A stretch of 64,000 nucleotides of DNA from Pontiella desulfatans (GTDB lineage Bacteria > Verrucomicrobiota > Kiritimatiellia > Kiritimatiellales > Pontiellaceae). Under the pieces are notes generated by a model. That model searched no databases. It had not been told where the DNA came from and was given only the letters and a program-made list of their open reading frames with translations. Both the position numbers and the translations under genes were made by a program. Numbering within the stretch: position 1 is the stretch's first letter; each line of letters begins with the position of its first letter. Shown in pieces: positions 1-8,906 of the stretch. Location: contig NZ_CAAHFG010000005.1 of the NCBI RefSeq assembly GCF_900890425.1, forward strand, positions 392,173 to 456,172, in the 5' to 3' direction.

Positions 1-3
1 AAT

Positions 4-32
4 GTTGCCGGTGCCCGTCGGGCACCGGCAAC
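4..32 (-). terminator. Hairpin terminator after the multiheme cytochrome gene
   Basis: Perfect 13-bp inverted repeat (GTTGCCGGTGCCC, 3-nt loop, complementary arm) starting 9 nt beyond the stop codon of the cytochrome gene on the minus strand. The window ends before any T-run can be judged, so the terminator role is inferred from stem strength and position. Confidence 0.7.
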
Positions 33-40
33 TTATGCTC

Positions 41-2533
41 TTAATCGTTATGCTTCTTCGCCACTTTGCAGGCCAGCAGGGCTGCAACCACGCTGACGAT
101 GGCGGCAATGCGGTGAATGACGATCGCCACATGCTGCCCGTGTGTCCCGAGGATCGGGAACATCGCAATCAGAACGCTGAGAATCAGCACGATGCCGCTC
201 ACGATCAGCACCCAGCCCCACAACCCGCCCGACTTGGCACGCAGTGCGGCCCAGACCAGCAGGAGAATCGCATAGAGCGCGCCGAAGCCCACATGCGACA
301 GCAAGGGGAAGCCGCCTAGCGGATAGCTCAACGGCCAGCCGAACAGGAATCCGGTAATGATCAGCACCAGCATCGCACCCATCAGGCCCATCTTGATGAG
401 CTTGGCATTAATCTCTTTTTCCTCGAGACCGGCGATGAGCTTATAGATCACTGGAAGTCCGACCGCCAGTGCGATCAGGGTCAGCAGCAGGGCAATGTTG
501 CCCATCATGCACTTGAAATATTTGCGGACCTTGAAGGTGGTGCCGAACAGCTTGTTGAAGTTGCTGTCCACATCCTGGAACGCGTGCATTGGAACCACCT
601 TGGCATTGTCGGTAAGCAGCGGGCCGGTGGCGGTGACGTTGCCGAACAGGAAGGCGGAATCGGACGCGTGGCATTCCTTGCAGCTCTTGGCGCCGAGCGA
701 TTGGGCGGTGCCGCGTACGTCGTGGCCCAGCGGCCAGGAGACCGGTTCCGCAGCTTCGTGGTCGGAATCAACCAACGCATCGCCGGAAAGATCGAACTTG
801 CGGCCGTTGGAGATATAGGACGCCCCCTTGCCAAGCTTCTTCAGCATGAGCGCAACCTGCTCTTCGTTGAACGACTTGGTGCTGCCGACCGTATCGACCA
901 CGGCACGTTCCGCGAACTCGGATACGAGGCCGTTGCCATCCTTGGTATACCAACCGGTCGCCAGGGCGCTGTTGGTTCCAACCAGGTAGCCGTCGGCATC
1001 GACTGCAAACTGTTTGCCCTTGGAAACAACCATCATTTCGAGCGGTTTGAATGCATCCATCACACCAATGAGCGCCCCCTCGGTGTCATAGTCGATTTCC
1101 TCGGCGTTCACATCGAAGTCCGGAATGGTGGAAACCAGGTTGGAATCGGTCTGCCAGACAAAAGCCACGTCGAGGTCGGTTTCGCCGATGAGGTCGAGGC
1201 CGCCGTCCATGTTGAGTCCGTAGGCCTTGCCGTTGGAAACAAACAGCGGTTCGCCCAGCGCGGTTTCCACAATGGCAAACTTGGAGAGCACGGCGCCGAT
1301 CTGGTTCTGCACGTCGAGAATTCCGATGGCCGCTTCGGCCACGGTTTCTTCCGGCAGGGGATGGCCTTCGGCATCCGACCAGAAGGCCGGCCACATCATG
1401 CGGCGCGGCTCAATTTTTCCGTCGTCGTTGCGGACGTAGACGGGCTCAACAATGAAGGGTGATTCGGTGTACCACTGCGCCCGGCCGTAGATGCCGAGTT
1501 TGTTTGCACGGGAAGTCCGGACCAGTTGCGGCTCTTCGCCCGGAACGGAACCGGAGTGGCAGGCCGTGCAGGTCAGCTCTTCAAAGTGAACGGGGGGCAG
1601 TCCCTTGTGGTGGGCAACCGGCGCGCCGGCCTGGCCGGCGATCATGCCGTCCTCGGCATGGCACGCCGCGCAGCTCATCGTTTCGGTGGTGCCGCGCAGG
1701 ATCTGGTGGTCGTCGCCGTTGCGGTGGCAATCCACGCAGGAAAGGCCGGCCGCCGCGTGCACGTCGCCGGGCACATCCATGCGCTGCGCCGTTACCGGGT
1801 GGGTGGAGTGGCACTGCAGGCAGTTCTTGTCCATCGGCTTGCCGATGTCGAACCAGATCCGGTGCTTGGAGTCGAACATGCCGCTGTCGTAGTTCACGGA
1901 CGGGGGAACCCGGTAGGTGTGATCGTCCGGGCTGCCGCCCATATACATGTCCCACCATTCGGGCATGCGCGAGGCCATGCCGTCCACTTCGCCGATGCCG
2001 GCCGCCGCAGTGGCCGCCCAACGGAAGTTTTCGCGAGCGATCTGCTTCGCCCACTCCGTCATGTCTTGGCGGTGCGACTGGTTATGGCAGGCCAGGCAGT
2101 TCATTTCGAGTCCACCGGAAATCTCCCACCGCGCATCGGGATCGGCCAGCTTGTCCTCGGGATCGCTGATCGCCCCGCCGGGCAGGTGCGTGCCGAAACG
2201 CTTGGTGAACTCCCAAGCGGAAAGCCCCATGCGATCGGCCGGAATCTGCGTTCCGGTCGTTTCGTCAACGGCGATCCACGGTTCGGTTGCGCGGCCTTGG
2301 CCGGCGCCCTTGAAGTGGGTGCCGCCATGGATTTCTTCATAGTCGTGGCAGGCGCCGCAGGTCATTCTGGCCGAGAACGGCATGGTGTGCGGAACGGAGG
2401 AGACAATCTTCTGACCATCTTCAGCCGTCAGCGGAATGCGGTGAACGGGCGTGGTTCTGCTTCCATCGAAGTGACTCGCGAAAACAGATACCACCGTTCC
2501 TAGGATTGGAAGTATCAGGTTTTTCGTTTTCAC
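41..2533 (-). CDS. Seven-haem c-type cytochrome with C-terminal membrane domain
   Basis: Product of 830 residues. An uncleaved or cleavable N-terminal hydrophobic segment (residues 4-20) suggests export. Seven CxxCH haem-binding motifs are visible at about residues 59, 146, 238, 266, 288, 322 and 618. Between the sixth and seventh lies a roughly 290-residue haem-free region, and from about residue 676 there are several membrane helices with histidines near helix ends, reminiscent of cytochrome-b-like anchors. The GTG start overlaps the TGA stop of the upstream Gfo/Idh gene by four bases (GTGA), which implies translational coupling. The likely role is a periplasmic electron acceptor or conduit anchored in the inner membrane. 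Coupling to sugar oxidation is inferred from the neighbour, not shown. I do not recognise a named family for the whole architecture. Confidence 0.88.
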   Translation of the reverse strand: MKTKNLILPILGTVVSVFASHFDGSRTTPVHRIPLTAEDGQKIVSSVPHTMPFSARMTCGACHDYEEIHGGTHFKGAGQGRATEPWIAVDETTGTQIPADRMGLSAWEFTKRFGTHLPGGAISDPEDKLADPDARWEISGGLEMNCLACHNQSHRQDMTEWAKQIARENFRWAATAAAGIGEVDGMASRMPEWWDMYMGGSPDDHTYRVPPSVNYDSGMFDSKHRIWFDIGKPMDKNCLQCHSTHPVTAQRMDVPGDVHAAAGLSCVDCHRNGDDHQILRGTTETMSCAACHAEDGMIAGQAGAPVAHHKGLPPVHFEELTCTACHSGSVPGEEPQLVRTSRANKLGIYGRAQWYTESPFIVEPVYVRNDDGKIEPRRMMWPAFWSDAEGHPLPEETVAEAAIGILDVQNQIGAVLSKFAIVETALGEPLFVSNGKAYGLNMDGGLDLIGETDLDVAFVWQTDSNLVSTIPDFDVNAEEIDYDTEGALIGVMDAFKPLEMMVVSKGKQFAVDADGYLVGTNSALATGWYTKDGNGLVSEFAERAVVDTVGSTKSFNEEQVALMLKKLGKGASYISNGRKFDLSGDALVDSDHEAAEPVSWPLGHDVRGTAQSLGAKSCKECHASDSAFLFGNVTATGPLLTDNAKVVPMHAFQDVDSNFNKLFGTTFKVRKYFKCMMGNIALLLTLIALAVGLPVIYKLIAGLEEKEINAKLIKMGLMGAMLVLIITGFLFGWPLSYPLGGFPLLSHVGFGALYAILLLVWAALRAKSGGLWGWVLIVSGIVLILSVLIAMFPILGTHGQHVAIVIHRIAAIVSVVAALLACKVAKKHND

Positions 2534-3861
2534 ACGTGGAAGTCCGATTTGTTGAAGTTGATTTTCTGGCCGGATGCAACGGCGCGGTTAACGGCCAATA
2601 CGGCCACAGCGGTTTCGAAGCCTTTTTCGCCCGGGCAGTTGAGCTCTGTGCCGTAGCGGATGGCATTGAAGAAGTTTTCGAGATGCGGCTGATGGGCCGG
2701 CTTGGTCAGGTCGACCGGCAGGGGCCAGGCCGCAGCGGCGGCGGTAACGCGGACGTCGACCGCAACGTTCTTGGTTGAGGCTTTCTTGATCGGTGCGGCC
2801 ATCTGCTTAATCAGCCCTTTCTGCGCCAGCGCATCCCATTCCGGGGCGTGGGCTTCGCGAAGCGCGGAGTTGCCGCGAGCCGGAACCTCGGCAATTTCGA
2901 TGGTGCCTTCGGTGCCGCGGAAGGCTTCGGAGAAACCGCGATGACCGGTGGTGGTCTGCGTTTCATAGAATGCACGGGCTGTGCCGTCCGGTGTGTCGTA
3001 TTCGAAGATGCACATCACGTTGTCGTACCACTCGCGGTGCTTGTAGAAGTCGGTGCCTCCGGAAGCGATAACGGATTTCGGGTTGGTTTCCCAGATCCAC
3101 TCGAAAAGATCGATCTGGTGGGAGCCGAGGTCGACGATCGGGCCGCCGCCATATTTCTTGTACCAGCGCCAGTTTCTGAACTCCATCATGGAGTTGTAGC
3201 CATACTTGTCGAGCTGTTCGGCGGACATTTCGAATTTTTTAGGGAAGCCGATGTCGTCGGCTTTCGCCCGGTTCCACTGTGCGACGGCTGTGGTGACGGT
3301 TCCCAGCAGTTTTTCCTGATGGATCAGGGTTTCAATCGCGTGAATGTAGCGCGGGTTCGAGCGGCGCTGATGGCCGATCTGCAGCAGCTGGCCGGTGGCC
3401 TTGGCCGTCTGGACCATGGTGGCGGCTTTTTCAAGCGAGTTGGACATTTCCTTTTCGGAATAGACATGCAACCCCGCTTCCATGCAGGCGTTGGCATGTT
3501 CGGCATGCATCCAGTCGGGGGAGGCCACCACAACCGCATCGAGCCTATCCTTCTCGTTGGCGATCAGTTCCTTGTAGTCCTCGTAGATGTTGATGTCGTG
3601 GCCATATTTCTTGATCACGTTGCCGGTGTAGGTCTGGGAGTATTCCCAGATATCGCACAATGCCACGAAACGGATGCCGGGGATACGAAGACAGGATTCG
3701 GTTAGAATTCGGCCCTGGGCTCCGGCGCCGATCAGCGCAATATTCAGTTGGTCGGGATTCTTCTTCGCCGACAATTCGGCATTCTCGATGGCGCGCGCCT
3801 TCAGCGTCGCCAACGTGGCGCCTGCAACGGCCGCCGTTTGCATGAACTCGTTTCTATTCAT
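2530..3861 (-). CDS. Gfo/Idh/MocA family oxidoreductase
   Basis: About 443 residues. An N-terminal hydrophobic leader (MNRNEFMQTAAVAGATLA) resembles a degenerate Tat signal with only one arginine. The Rossmann nucleotide-binding glycine motif is LIGAGAQG. The lysine of the family's EKP motif is present as SEKEM. The C-terminal domain carries the conserved G-G-P-hydrophobic-D-x-G-S-H-x-x-D segment. Members oxidise or epimerise sugars and derivatives with tightly bound NAD(P). The ATG at 3861 was chosen because AGGGGA lies 6 nt upstream; an in-frame ATG at 3864 and a TTG at 3879 are alternatives. It is the first gene of a two-gene operon with the multiheme cytochrome. Confidence 0.9.
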   Translation of the reverse strand: MNRNEFMQTAAVAGATLATLKARAIENAELSAKKNPDQLNIALIGAGAQGRILTESCLRIPGIRFVALCDIWEYSQTYTGNVIKKYGHDINIYEDYKELIANEKDRLDAVVVASPDWMHAEHANACMEAGLHVYSEKEMSNSLEKAATMVQTAKATGQLLQIGHQRRSNPRYIHAIETLIHQEKLLGTVTTAVAQWNRAKADDIGFPKKFEMSAEQLDKYGYNSMMEFRNWRWYKKYGGGPIVDLGSHQIDLFEWIWETNPKSVIASGGTDFYKHREWYDNVMCIFEYDTPDGTARAFYETQTTTGHRGFSEAFRGTEGTIEIAEVPARGNSALREAHAPEWDALAQKGLIKQMAAPIKKASTKNVAVDVRVTAAAAAWPLPVDLTKPAHQPHLENFFNAIRYGTELNCPGEKGFETAVAVLAVNRAVASGQKINFNKSDFHV

Positions 3862-3916
3862 CATCTTTCCCCTGGACAATTTGTGAAATTAATTAACAAA
3901 CCGCTTTTCTACTGCG

Positions 3917-3944
3917 ATTCTAAGCCCTCTTCAACAAAAAACAA
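3917..3944 (-). promoter_or_regulatory. Candidate sigma70 promoter for the Gfo/Idh-cytochrome operon
   Basis: On the minus strand, TTGTTT (3944-3939) and TAGAAT (3922-3917) are separated by 16 bp. They lie about 55 nt upstream of the chosen start codon and about 33 nt downstream of the nearest TCTTGTA half-site. Assigned by eye. Confidence 0.4.
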
Positions 3945-3976
3945 CCAGCCTTTCCGCCTGGCGGATGCTGCATATT

Positions 3977-4027
3977 TCTTGTATTTATGCCGTGTAAGAT
4001 ATACTCGTTCACAGCCATAGTCTTGTA
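3977..4027. promoter_or_regulatory. Paired TCTTGTA half-sites upstream of the Gfo/Idh-cytochrome operon
   Basis: TCTTGTA occurs at 3977-3983 and 4021-4027, same orientation, 44 bp apart (about four helical turns). The same heptamer occurs twice at a 21-bp interval in the divergent promoter region next to the AraC-type regulator gene at 12.8 kb. This suggests, without proof, a shared regulator. The remainder of 3865-4120 shows no gene. Confidence 0.4.
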
Positions 4028-4120
4028 GAATAAACGCCAGGACCTGTATGGAATGGACAAGACGGGATAAGGCGGGGGACGGGGGTTGCCAGGGATGAAC
4101 CCCCAGAAAACCGACCCGAA

Positions 4121-4158
4121 ATTAAATCCGGATTGACGATCGTCAATCTAGATTTAAT
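4121..4158. repeat. Long inverted repeat centred on GACGATCGTC
   Basis: ATTAAATC / GATTTAAT outer arms and GATTGAC-GATC-GTCAATC inner arms form a nearly continuous 38-bp palindrome interrupted only by CG and TA. It ends about 20 nt before the start of the plus-strand gene at 4179. It could be an operator, or a terminator for the opposite direction. It lacks a T-run. Confidence 0.55.
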
Positions 4159-4178
4159 GGGTGAAGGGAGAGATGGCG

Positions 4179-4646
4179 ATGGAAAAGGTTGAGCTGACGA
4201 GTGAGATCGAGGCGGTGCTGGTGGCATATTCGACGCTCCAGCAGGAGGAGCGGGTGCTACGGGAGCGAAAGCATGCGCTGCAGGAAAAGCTGAAGGCGCA
4301 TCTGCGCGGCGAAGCGAAGCGGGTGTGGTTCCCGGAGGTGGGGGGCGAGCGCCTGAAGATTAGCTACCGCAGCGTCCCCCAGGTGGAGTATGACGAAGAG
4401 GTGCTTCGGTCCCGTCTTGGCGCCCGCTATGAATCGATCCTCGAACCGGACTTGCGGAAGTTGAAAGCGGAGCTTCCAAACCTTGGAAGCGAGCTGGCGC
4501 CGTTGCTTGGGCGAATCGGGAGTCCTTCGCCCGAAAAGGTGAAGGAGGCCCTTCACGACAAAACCATGACGGCCGATGAATTCAAGGGCGCGTTCACCAA
4601 GACGATGAAGGAATACATTTCCGTGGCGCACGTCCCGTCGGAATAA
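4179..4646 (+). CDS. Hypothetical protein with N-terminal coiled coil
   Basis: About 155 residues, no signal peptide. Residues 1-45 are charged and heptad-like (QQEERVLRERKHALQEKLKA), followed by a compact mixed region with no motif I recognise. The start at 4179 was chosen because GGGAG lies 8 nt upstream; in-frame ATG 4173 and GTG 4161 are possible. It is flanked by a palindrome upstream and a bidirectional hairpin downstream and converges on the HEAT-repeat gene. The size and charged helices recall small phage-type accessory proteins, but no family assignment is supported. Confidence 0.65.
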   Translation: MEKVELTSEIEAVLVAYSTLQQEERVLRERKHALQEKLKAHLRGEAKRVWFPEVGGERLKISYRSVPQVEYDEEVLRSRLGARYESILEPDLRKLKAELPNLGSELAPLLGRIGSPSPEKVKEALHDKTMTADEFKGAFTKTMKEYISVAHVPSE

Positions 4647-4683
4647 TCGGCAATTCTTCTGAGAGCTGTTTTTGGGGATAAAA

Positions 4684-4713
4684 AAACCAAAGTGACGATC
4701 GCCACTTTGGTTT
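4684..4713. terminator. Bidirectional hairpin terminator
   Basis: CCAAAGTG...CACTTTGG stem around the core ACGATCGC, preceded by an A-run and followed by TTT, between two convergent genes. It can serve both directions. Its core shares GACGATCG with the palindrome at 4121-4158. Confidence 0.8.
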
Positions 4714-4737
4714 CACCAATCCGCTGAACGGGGAGGG

Positions 4738-6690
4738 CTAGTTTTGGTAGTCCTTGATCCTGCTGTTAGCTTCGTTGGCCAGCTTTTCGTCCTTGGTTTC
4801 GGCGATGCGCCGGAGGATCGGGATGGATGCTTCCTTGAGGTTCCAATGGTTGGAAACCTCGCAGATGGCCCAGGCGGCTTCGGTGAAGACCTCCGGGTTA
4901 TCGAGCTGCGCGGCCAGGAAGCCGAGCACCTCCGGGGTTTTGTTTTTCTTCACGCAACCAATGATGCTTTTCAGTTCCGGGGCGCGGTCGGTCGCGGCGG
5001 CGGCCTTCATGCACATTTCGAAGTTTTTGTTTGGATCGGTCTCCGTGTTCGCAAGCCGGATATAGCCGCGCAGGGCAATCACCTGGTGTTTTTCGCTGTC
5101 GGTGGTGGTGGCCAATTCAAGCAGCTGGCCTGCCGCGTCGAGGCTCGGCCAGTTGGCCAGGCCGCGGATGGCGGCATCCTTGATTTCGGGAACCGGGCTT
5201 CCGAGGGCTTGGGTCAGCATGGCCTTGGCGGCCTCGCCACCGATTCCCCCGAGCGTGCGGATGATGGCATAGTTGGCTTCCCCCTCGGCGTTGGGGTATG
5301 CATCGATCAGGGGCTGGGCGCAGGCGTTGGCATCGGGCAAGCGTTGGGCCGCCAGCACAATCGCCTTTTCCACGGCCTGTATGGTCTTCGTGTTGCCGGA
5401 GGTGAGCAGCAGGTCGGCGAACAGGCTGAAGTCTTTTTCCCCGACAAGGTTCGGCAGGGCGTTGATGGCGGCGGCCGTGATCCGGCTCCAGTCGCCTTTG
5501 GCCAGGTTGGCGATGGCGGGCAGGCTTGCGTTGGCCTGGCGCGCCGAAAGGCATTCGATCATTTTGATCTTCAGTTTTTCATCGGTGCTGGTTTCGAGAA
5601 CCTGGCAGAGTTGTGCATCCACCCCGTTGGCTTGCAGGCCGCATAGGGCATCGGAAGCCGCCGGGGAAGTGAGGCAGGCCGCCAGCAGGGTCTCGATGGA
5701 GCCGGCTCCCCCGACCTGCGCCAGCGCCTGGAAAGCGGCATGCTTGATCGTGGCGTTTTGGCTGGCGGTGAGCTGGAGCATTTTTATCTCGGACTCCTTC
5801 GCCTGGCGGTCGGCGAGTATGCCGATGACCCGGACTTGCTGCCCGGGTTCAAGGCCATCGATGCCTTCGATCAACATGGCGGTCGGCAGTGTTGCCAGCA
5901 AACCGGTTGCGGTCTTGGCCAGCCGGGCGCTGTCCGAATCCAGCGAAGCCAGCACGGTCGATGCCGTGGCTTCGGGGTTGGCCCTTGCAAGGCCGACCAG
6001 TGCGGCGCAGCGGATCGTTTCGTTGTTGTCTTTCAACAACTCCCCATGGATTTTTCGGGCCAGTTTGGAGTCCATGCTTTGCCCGGCCTGCAGCTGGGCC
6101 TGCTTGAGTTCAACCACAAGCTCCGGCGACACCTTTTTCGCTTTGGAAAGGGCCTTGAGCGCATCCTTGCCGCCGATGTTCCCCAAGGCGGCGATGGCGG
6201 CGCGTTGAAGCTCCGCATTGGCATCCTTCAGGTAGGGGGCAATGGGCTTGACGGACGTTGACGACCTGCGCTGGCCGAGCGTTCCGATGATTCCCGGCTT
6301 CAGGGCATCGGAGGCGTTCGCCAGCGCGGCAACGAGTGCCGCATCGGCAGCGGGGGCTTGCAGGCTTTGGAATACACGGCGGACAAACTCCGAGAGTTCG
6401 GGGTTGAGCAGCTCCGGCGCAAGCACCGGAACGCAGGCCTCCGACGCGCAATGCCGCAGCATCCGGCAGGTGTATTGCTTCCCTTCGAGCGTGGTGCCAT
6501 CCGCCTGGAAGATTTCGAGCAGTTCCTTTTCGAGCGCTGGGAGCTCATTTAGGGTCGCGCCGAAGAGTTTCGCTTCGATGGGGCGGCGCACCTCCTGGCC
6601 CTGTTCGGGGGTGAGCGTGCGCAGGGCATCGAACTGTGCATGGGCGGCGGTGGCTGCCAGCAACAGGCTGAGTGTGAGTATGCGTTTCAT
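4738..6690 (-). CDS. Secreted HEAT-repeat protein
   Basis: About 650 residues beginning MKRILTLSLLLAATAAHAQ, a clear Sec signal peptide, which decides the start at 6690 over upstream in-frame codons. The rest is a long series of roughly 30-residue alpha-helical repeats with the HEAT/PBS-lyase pattern (for example repeated A-x-x-A-L-x-x-I/L-G). No catalytic motif is seen. It is the last gene of the minus-strand sugar operon, 11 nt after the ThuA gene and before a bidirectional terminator. It is probably a periplasmic scaffold; its partner is unknown. HEAT proteins accompany ThuA/Gfo-Idh genes in PVC bacteria, but the function is not established. Confidence 0.88.
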   Translation of the reverse strand: MKRILTLSLLLAATAAHAQFDALRTLTPEQGQEVRRPIEAKLFGATLNELPALEKELLEIFQADGTTLEGKQYTCRMLRHCASEACVPVLAPELLNPELSEFVRRVFQSLQAPAADAALVAALANASDALKPGIIGTLGQRRSSTSVKPIAPYLKDANAELQRAAIAALGNIGGKDALKALSKAKKVSPELVVELKQAQLQAGQSMDSKLARKIHGELLKDNNETIRCAALVGLARANPEATASTVLASLDSDSARLAKTATGLLATLPTAMLIEGIDGLEPGQQVRVIGILADRQAKESEIKMLQLTASQNATIKHAAFQALAQVGGAGSIETLLAACLTSPAASDALCGLQANGVDAQLCQVLETSTDEKLKIKMIECLSARQANASLPAIANLAKGDWSRITAAAINALPNLVGEKDFSLFADLLLTSGNTKTIQAVEKAIVLAAQRLPDANACAQPLIDAYPNAEGEANYAIIRTLGGIGGEAAKAMLTQALGSPVPEIKDAAIRGLANWPSLDAAGQLLELATTTDSEKHQVIALRGYIRLANTETDPNKNFEMCMKAAAATDRAPELKSIIGCVKKNKTPEVLGFLAAQLDNPEVFTEAAWAICEVSNHWNLKEASIPILRRIAETKDEKLANEANSRIKDYQN

Positions 6691-6701
6691 TCGAGGGGTT
6701 C

Positions 6702-7580
6702 CTATTTGATTTCGTCGGGCACATCGTAGTCGCCAAGGGCATACTGGATGCCGGCGAGATAGTGCTGCAGAATGCGCGCATCCCAGAAGATGTGGTGGTT
6801 GTGGCCCATCGAGCAGTAGAAGACCCGGCCCTTGCCTTCCGGGCGAACCCACGTGATGCCGAAGTCGCCATCGGTGCGCTCGATCTTATCGGCCTTGCCA
6901 CCCTTGACGGCCTTGGTGTCCGGGTCGTCCATGTCGAGGCTGGTAATGATGCGCTGGTTTTCGCGGGAGTAGGGATCCTTGAACTGGTAGATCTCGTCCT
7001 TCACCTTGAACGATTCGCCGTGGAAGCATTCGTTGATGGGGTGGTCGGGTTCGTCGAGCTTGACCTGCACGGTGCACCCGGCCGTCCAGGGGTGGCCGCA
7101 GAACAGGCCGCCCATGATCTTGGCGCCCTCTTCCCACTTGTAGAAGTTGTCGGTGGCGGCGTGGATGCCGATGATGCCCTTGCCGCCGCGGATGAACTTC
7201 AGCAGCGCGGCGCGCTGTTCCGGTGTCGGGTCGAGCCGGGTGGTGCTCATGAAAAGGACGGCATCGTATTCCGCCAGATCCTTGTCGTTGAACACGTCGA
7301 GCTCCTGGGTTTCGACGGCGGTGTAGGCACCGGTCTTTTCGCCCAGCAGCTTCAAGGCTTCGACTCCCAGCGGAATGTTCTTATGCACAAAGCCTTCGCA
7401 GCGCGAGACGATCAGGATCTTGCGCGCCTTCTTTGGCTTCGCCGGGGCCTTGGCGGGCAGGGCGGCCTTGACCTTCCCGATGTTTTCCTCTTTGGCAGGG
7501 CCTAGGTTGTTTTTGTTCGGGGCCGCAGTGACGCCGGCGGCGATGGCGATAATGGATAGGGTTGTGAACATTTTTTTCAT
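6702..7580 (-). CDS. Secreted ThuA-domain protein
   Basis: About 292 residues starting MKKMFTTLSIIAIAAGVTAA (signal peptide), with AAGGACG upstream. The ThuA/class I glutamine-amidotransferase-like fold is recognisable from KILIVSRCEGFVHK, the GGKGIIGIHAATD segment, and the tail WVRPEGKGRVFYCSMGHNHH. ThuA proteins act with Gfo/Idh partners in 3-keto-glycoside metabolism (trehalose in rhizobia). Here the context of three Gfo/Idh proteins and an isomerase supports a similar glycoside oxidation pathway, substrate unknown. The spacing to the upstream Gfo/Idh stop is about 20 nt. Confidence 0.9.
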   Translation of the reverse strand: MKKMFTTLSIIAIAAGVTAAPNKNNLGPAKEENIGKVKAALPAKAPAKPKKARKILIVSRCEGFVHKNIPLGVEALKLLGEKTGAYTAVETQELDVFNDKDLAEYDAVLFMSTTRLDPTPEQRAALLKFIRGGKGIIGIHAATDNFYKWEEGAKIMGGLFCGHPWTAGCTVQVKLDEPDHPINECFHGESFKVKDEIYQFKDPYSRENQRIITSLDMDDPDTKAVKGGKADKIERTDGDFGITWVRPEGKGRVFYCSMGHNHHIFWDARILQHYLAGIQYALGDYDVPDEIK

Positions 7581-7600
7581 TTGAATCGTCCTTATGTGAG

Positions 7601-8887
7601 TTATAGCACCCAGGGTTCGCGATATGCACGGGTCAGCAGGCCGTTGGCCGCCGAATCGCCGATCACGTGTTCTTTTTCCGGATCCCACTTTAGGGTGCGA
7701 CCCGTGTAAATTGCCATTTCGCCAAGCAGGCCGGCGCTGATCGAGCGGTGGCCGACTTCCGCCGGGCAGATGCACTCCTTGCGGCTGCGGATGCAGTCGA
7801 GGAAGTTATGGTGGTGGTCGCGGCTCTCGTAGAGATGGATTCCGTTGGAGGGAATCGGATCCTTGAGGATGCTCGGGTCGCTGGCCTCGATCTTGGTGCG
7901 CGTAACCAGGATTTCGCCCTCTTCGCCAACAAAGCGGACGCCGGGGCTATGTTTGCTGGTCACCTTGATCAGCGAGCCATCGGCATAGTTGAGGTCGAAG
8001 TCGTAGGAGGTGATCACGTTGAACAAATCCTTGTCGGCAAAGGTTCCGGTGCCGGACACCTCGACGGGGCCGGTGCGGTCGAGGCCGAGCGCCCAGTGGG
8101 AAATGTCGATGTTGTGTCCCGCCCAGTCGGTGATCTGGCCGCCGGAGAAGTCGCGCATCCAGCGCCAGTTCCAGTGCATGCTGCCGCCGCGGCCGAGGTC
8201 GCGGTGCGGCTGGGAGGGCGCCGGGCCGAGCCACATGTCGTAGTCGAACCCTTCCGGAACCGGCACCGGTTTCGGGTTGGAGCCCCCATAGCCCCCCGGC
8301 AGGCGGGCTTCGGCGAATTTCATTTTTCCAAGGCGGCCGTTGCGCACGAGCTCGCAGGCCAGACGGAAGCGGCCGTCGGAGCGCTGCTGGCTACCGGTCT
8401 GCCAGATCACGCCGTTGCGTTCGACGGCATCGACGATGGCGCGGCCTTCGGTGATGGTGCGGGCGAGGGGCTTCTGGCCATAGATATCCTTGCCGGCATT
8501 GGCGGCGGCCACGCAGATGATGCCGTGCCAATGGTCGGGCAGGGCGTGGAAGATGGCATCGATGTCGTCGCGGGCGAGCAACGCGCGGTAGTCGTTGTAT
8601 TCCGCGCAATCGGTGTTGCCGTATTTGCCATCGATGACCCGTTTGGCGGTGGCGCGGTGCTTTTTGTCGACATCGCACACGGCAAGCAGGCGGGTGCCGT
8701 TGGCGTTCAGGAAGCCTTTGAGGTTGCCCATGCCCATCGAGCCGGTGCCGATGCCGCCGATGGTGATCGTGTTGCTTGGCGCCGATGCGCCCAGCACCGT
8801 GGAGGGTACGATCGACGGAAAGCCCGCCGCCGCACCGAGCACGGCCGAGGATTTCAGCAGGTTGCGTCTGGATAAACGGTTTTTCAT
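7601..8887 (-). CDS. Tat-exported Gfo/Idh/MocA family oxidoreductase
   Basis: 428 residues with a textbook twin-arginine leader (SRRNLLKSS plus hydrophobic stretch to VLGASA). The Rossmann motif is GGIGTGSMG; the EKP-loop equivalent reads GQKPLA; the C-terminal domain has the conserved GHNIDISHW segment (DWAGHNID). The Tat signal implies that it folds with its nicotinamide cofactor in the cytoplasm before export, as for glucose-fructose oxidoreductase-type enzymes. A terminator at 8914-8938 separates it from the upstream isomerase gene, so it may be expressed at a different level from the first three genes. Confidence 0.92.
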   Translation of the reverse strand: MKNRLSRRNLLKSSAVLGAAAGFPSIVPSTVLGASAPSNTITIGGIGTGSMGMGNLKGFLNANGTRLLAVCDVDKKHRATAKRVIDGKYGNTDCAEYNDYRALLARDDIDAIFHALPDHWHGIICVAAANAGKDIYGQKPLARTITEGRAIVDAVERNGVIWQTGSQQRSDGRFRLACELVRNGRLGKMKFAEARLPGGYGGSNPKPVPVPEGFDYDMWLGPAPSQPHRDLGRGGSMHWNWRWMRDFSGGQITDWAGHNIDISHWALGLDRTGPVEVSGTGTFADKDLFNVITSYDFDLNYADGSLIKVTSKHSPGVRFVGEEGEILVTRTKIEASDPSILKDPIPSNGIHLYESRDHHHNFLDCIRSRKECICPAEVGHRSISAGLLGEMAIYTGRTLKWDPEKEHVIGDSAANGLLTRAYREPWVL

Positions 8888-8906
8888 AACGTTCTCATTG
8901 GGGTGG

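Noticed and set aside
584..1462. Long open frame opposite the multiheme cytochrome gene
   Set aside because: Antisense shadow of a gene with haem motifs; no ribosome-binding site and no recognisable domain.
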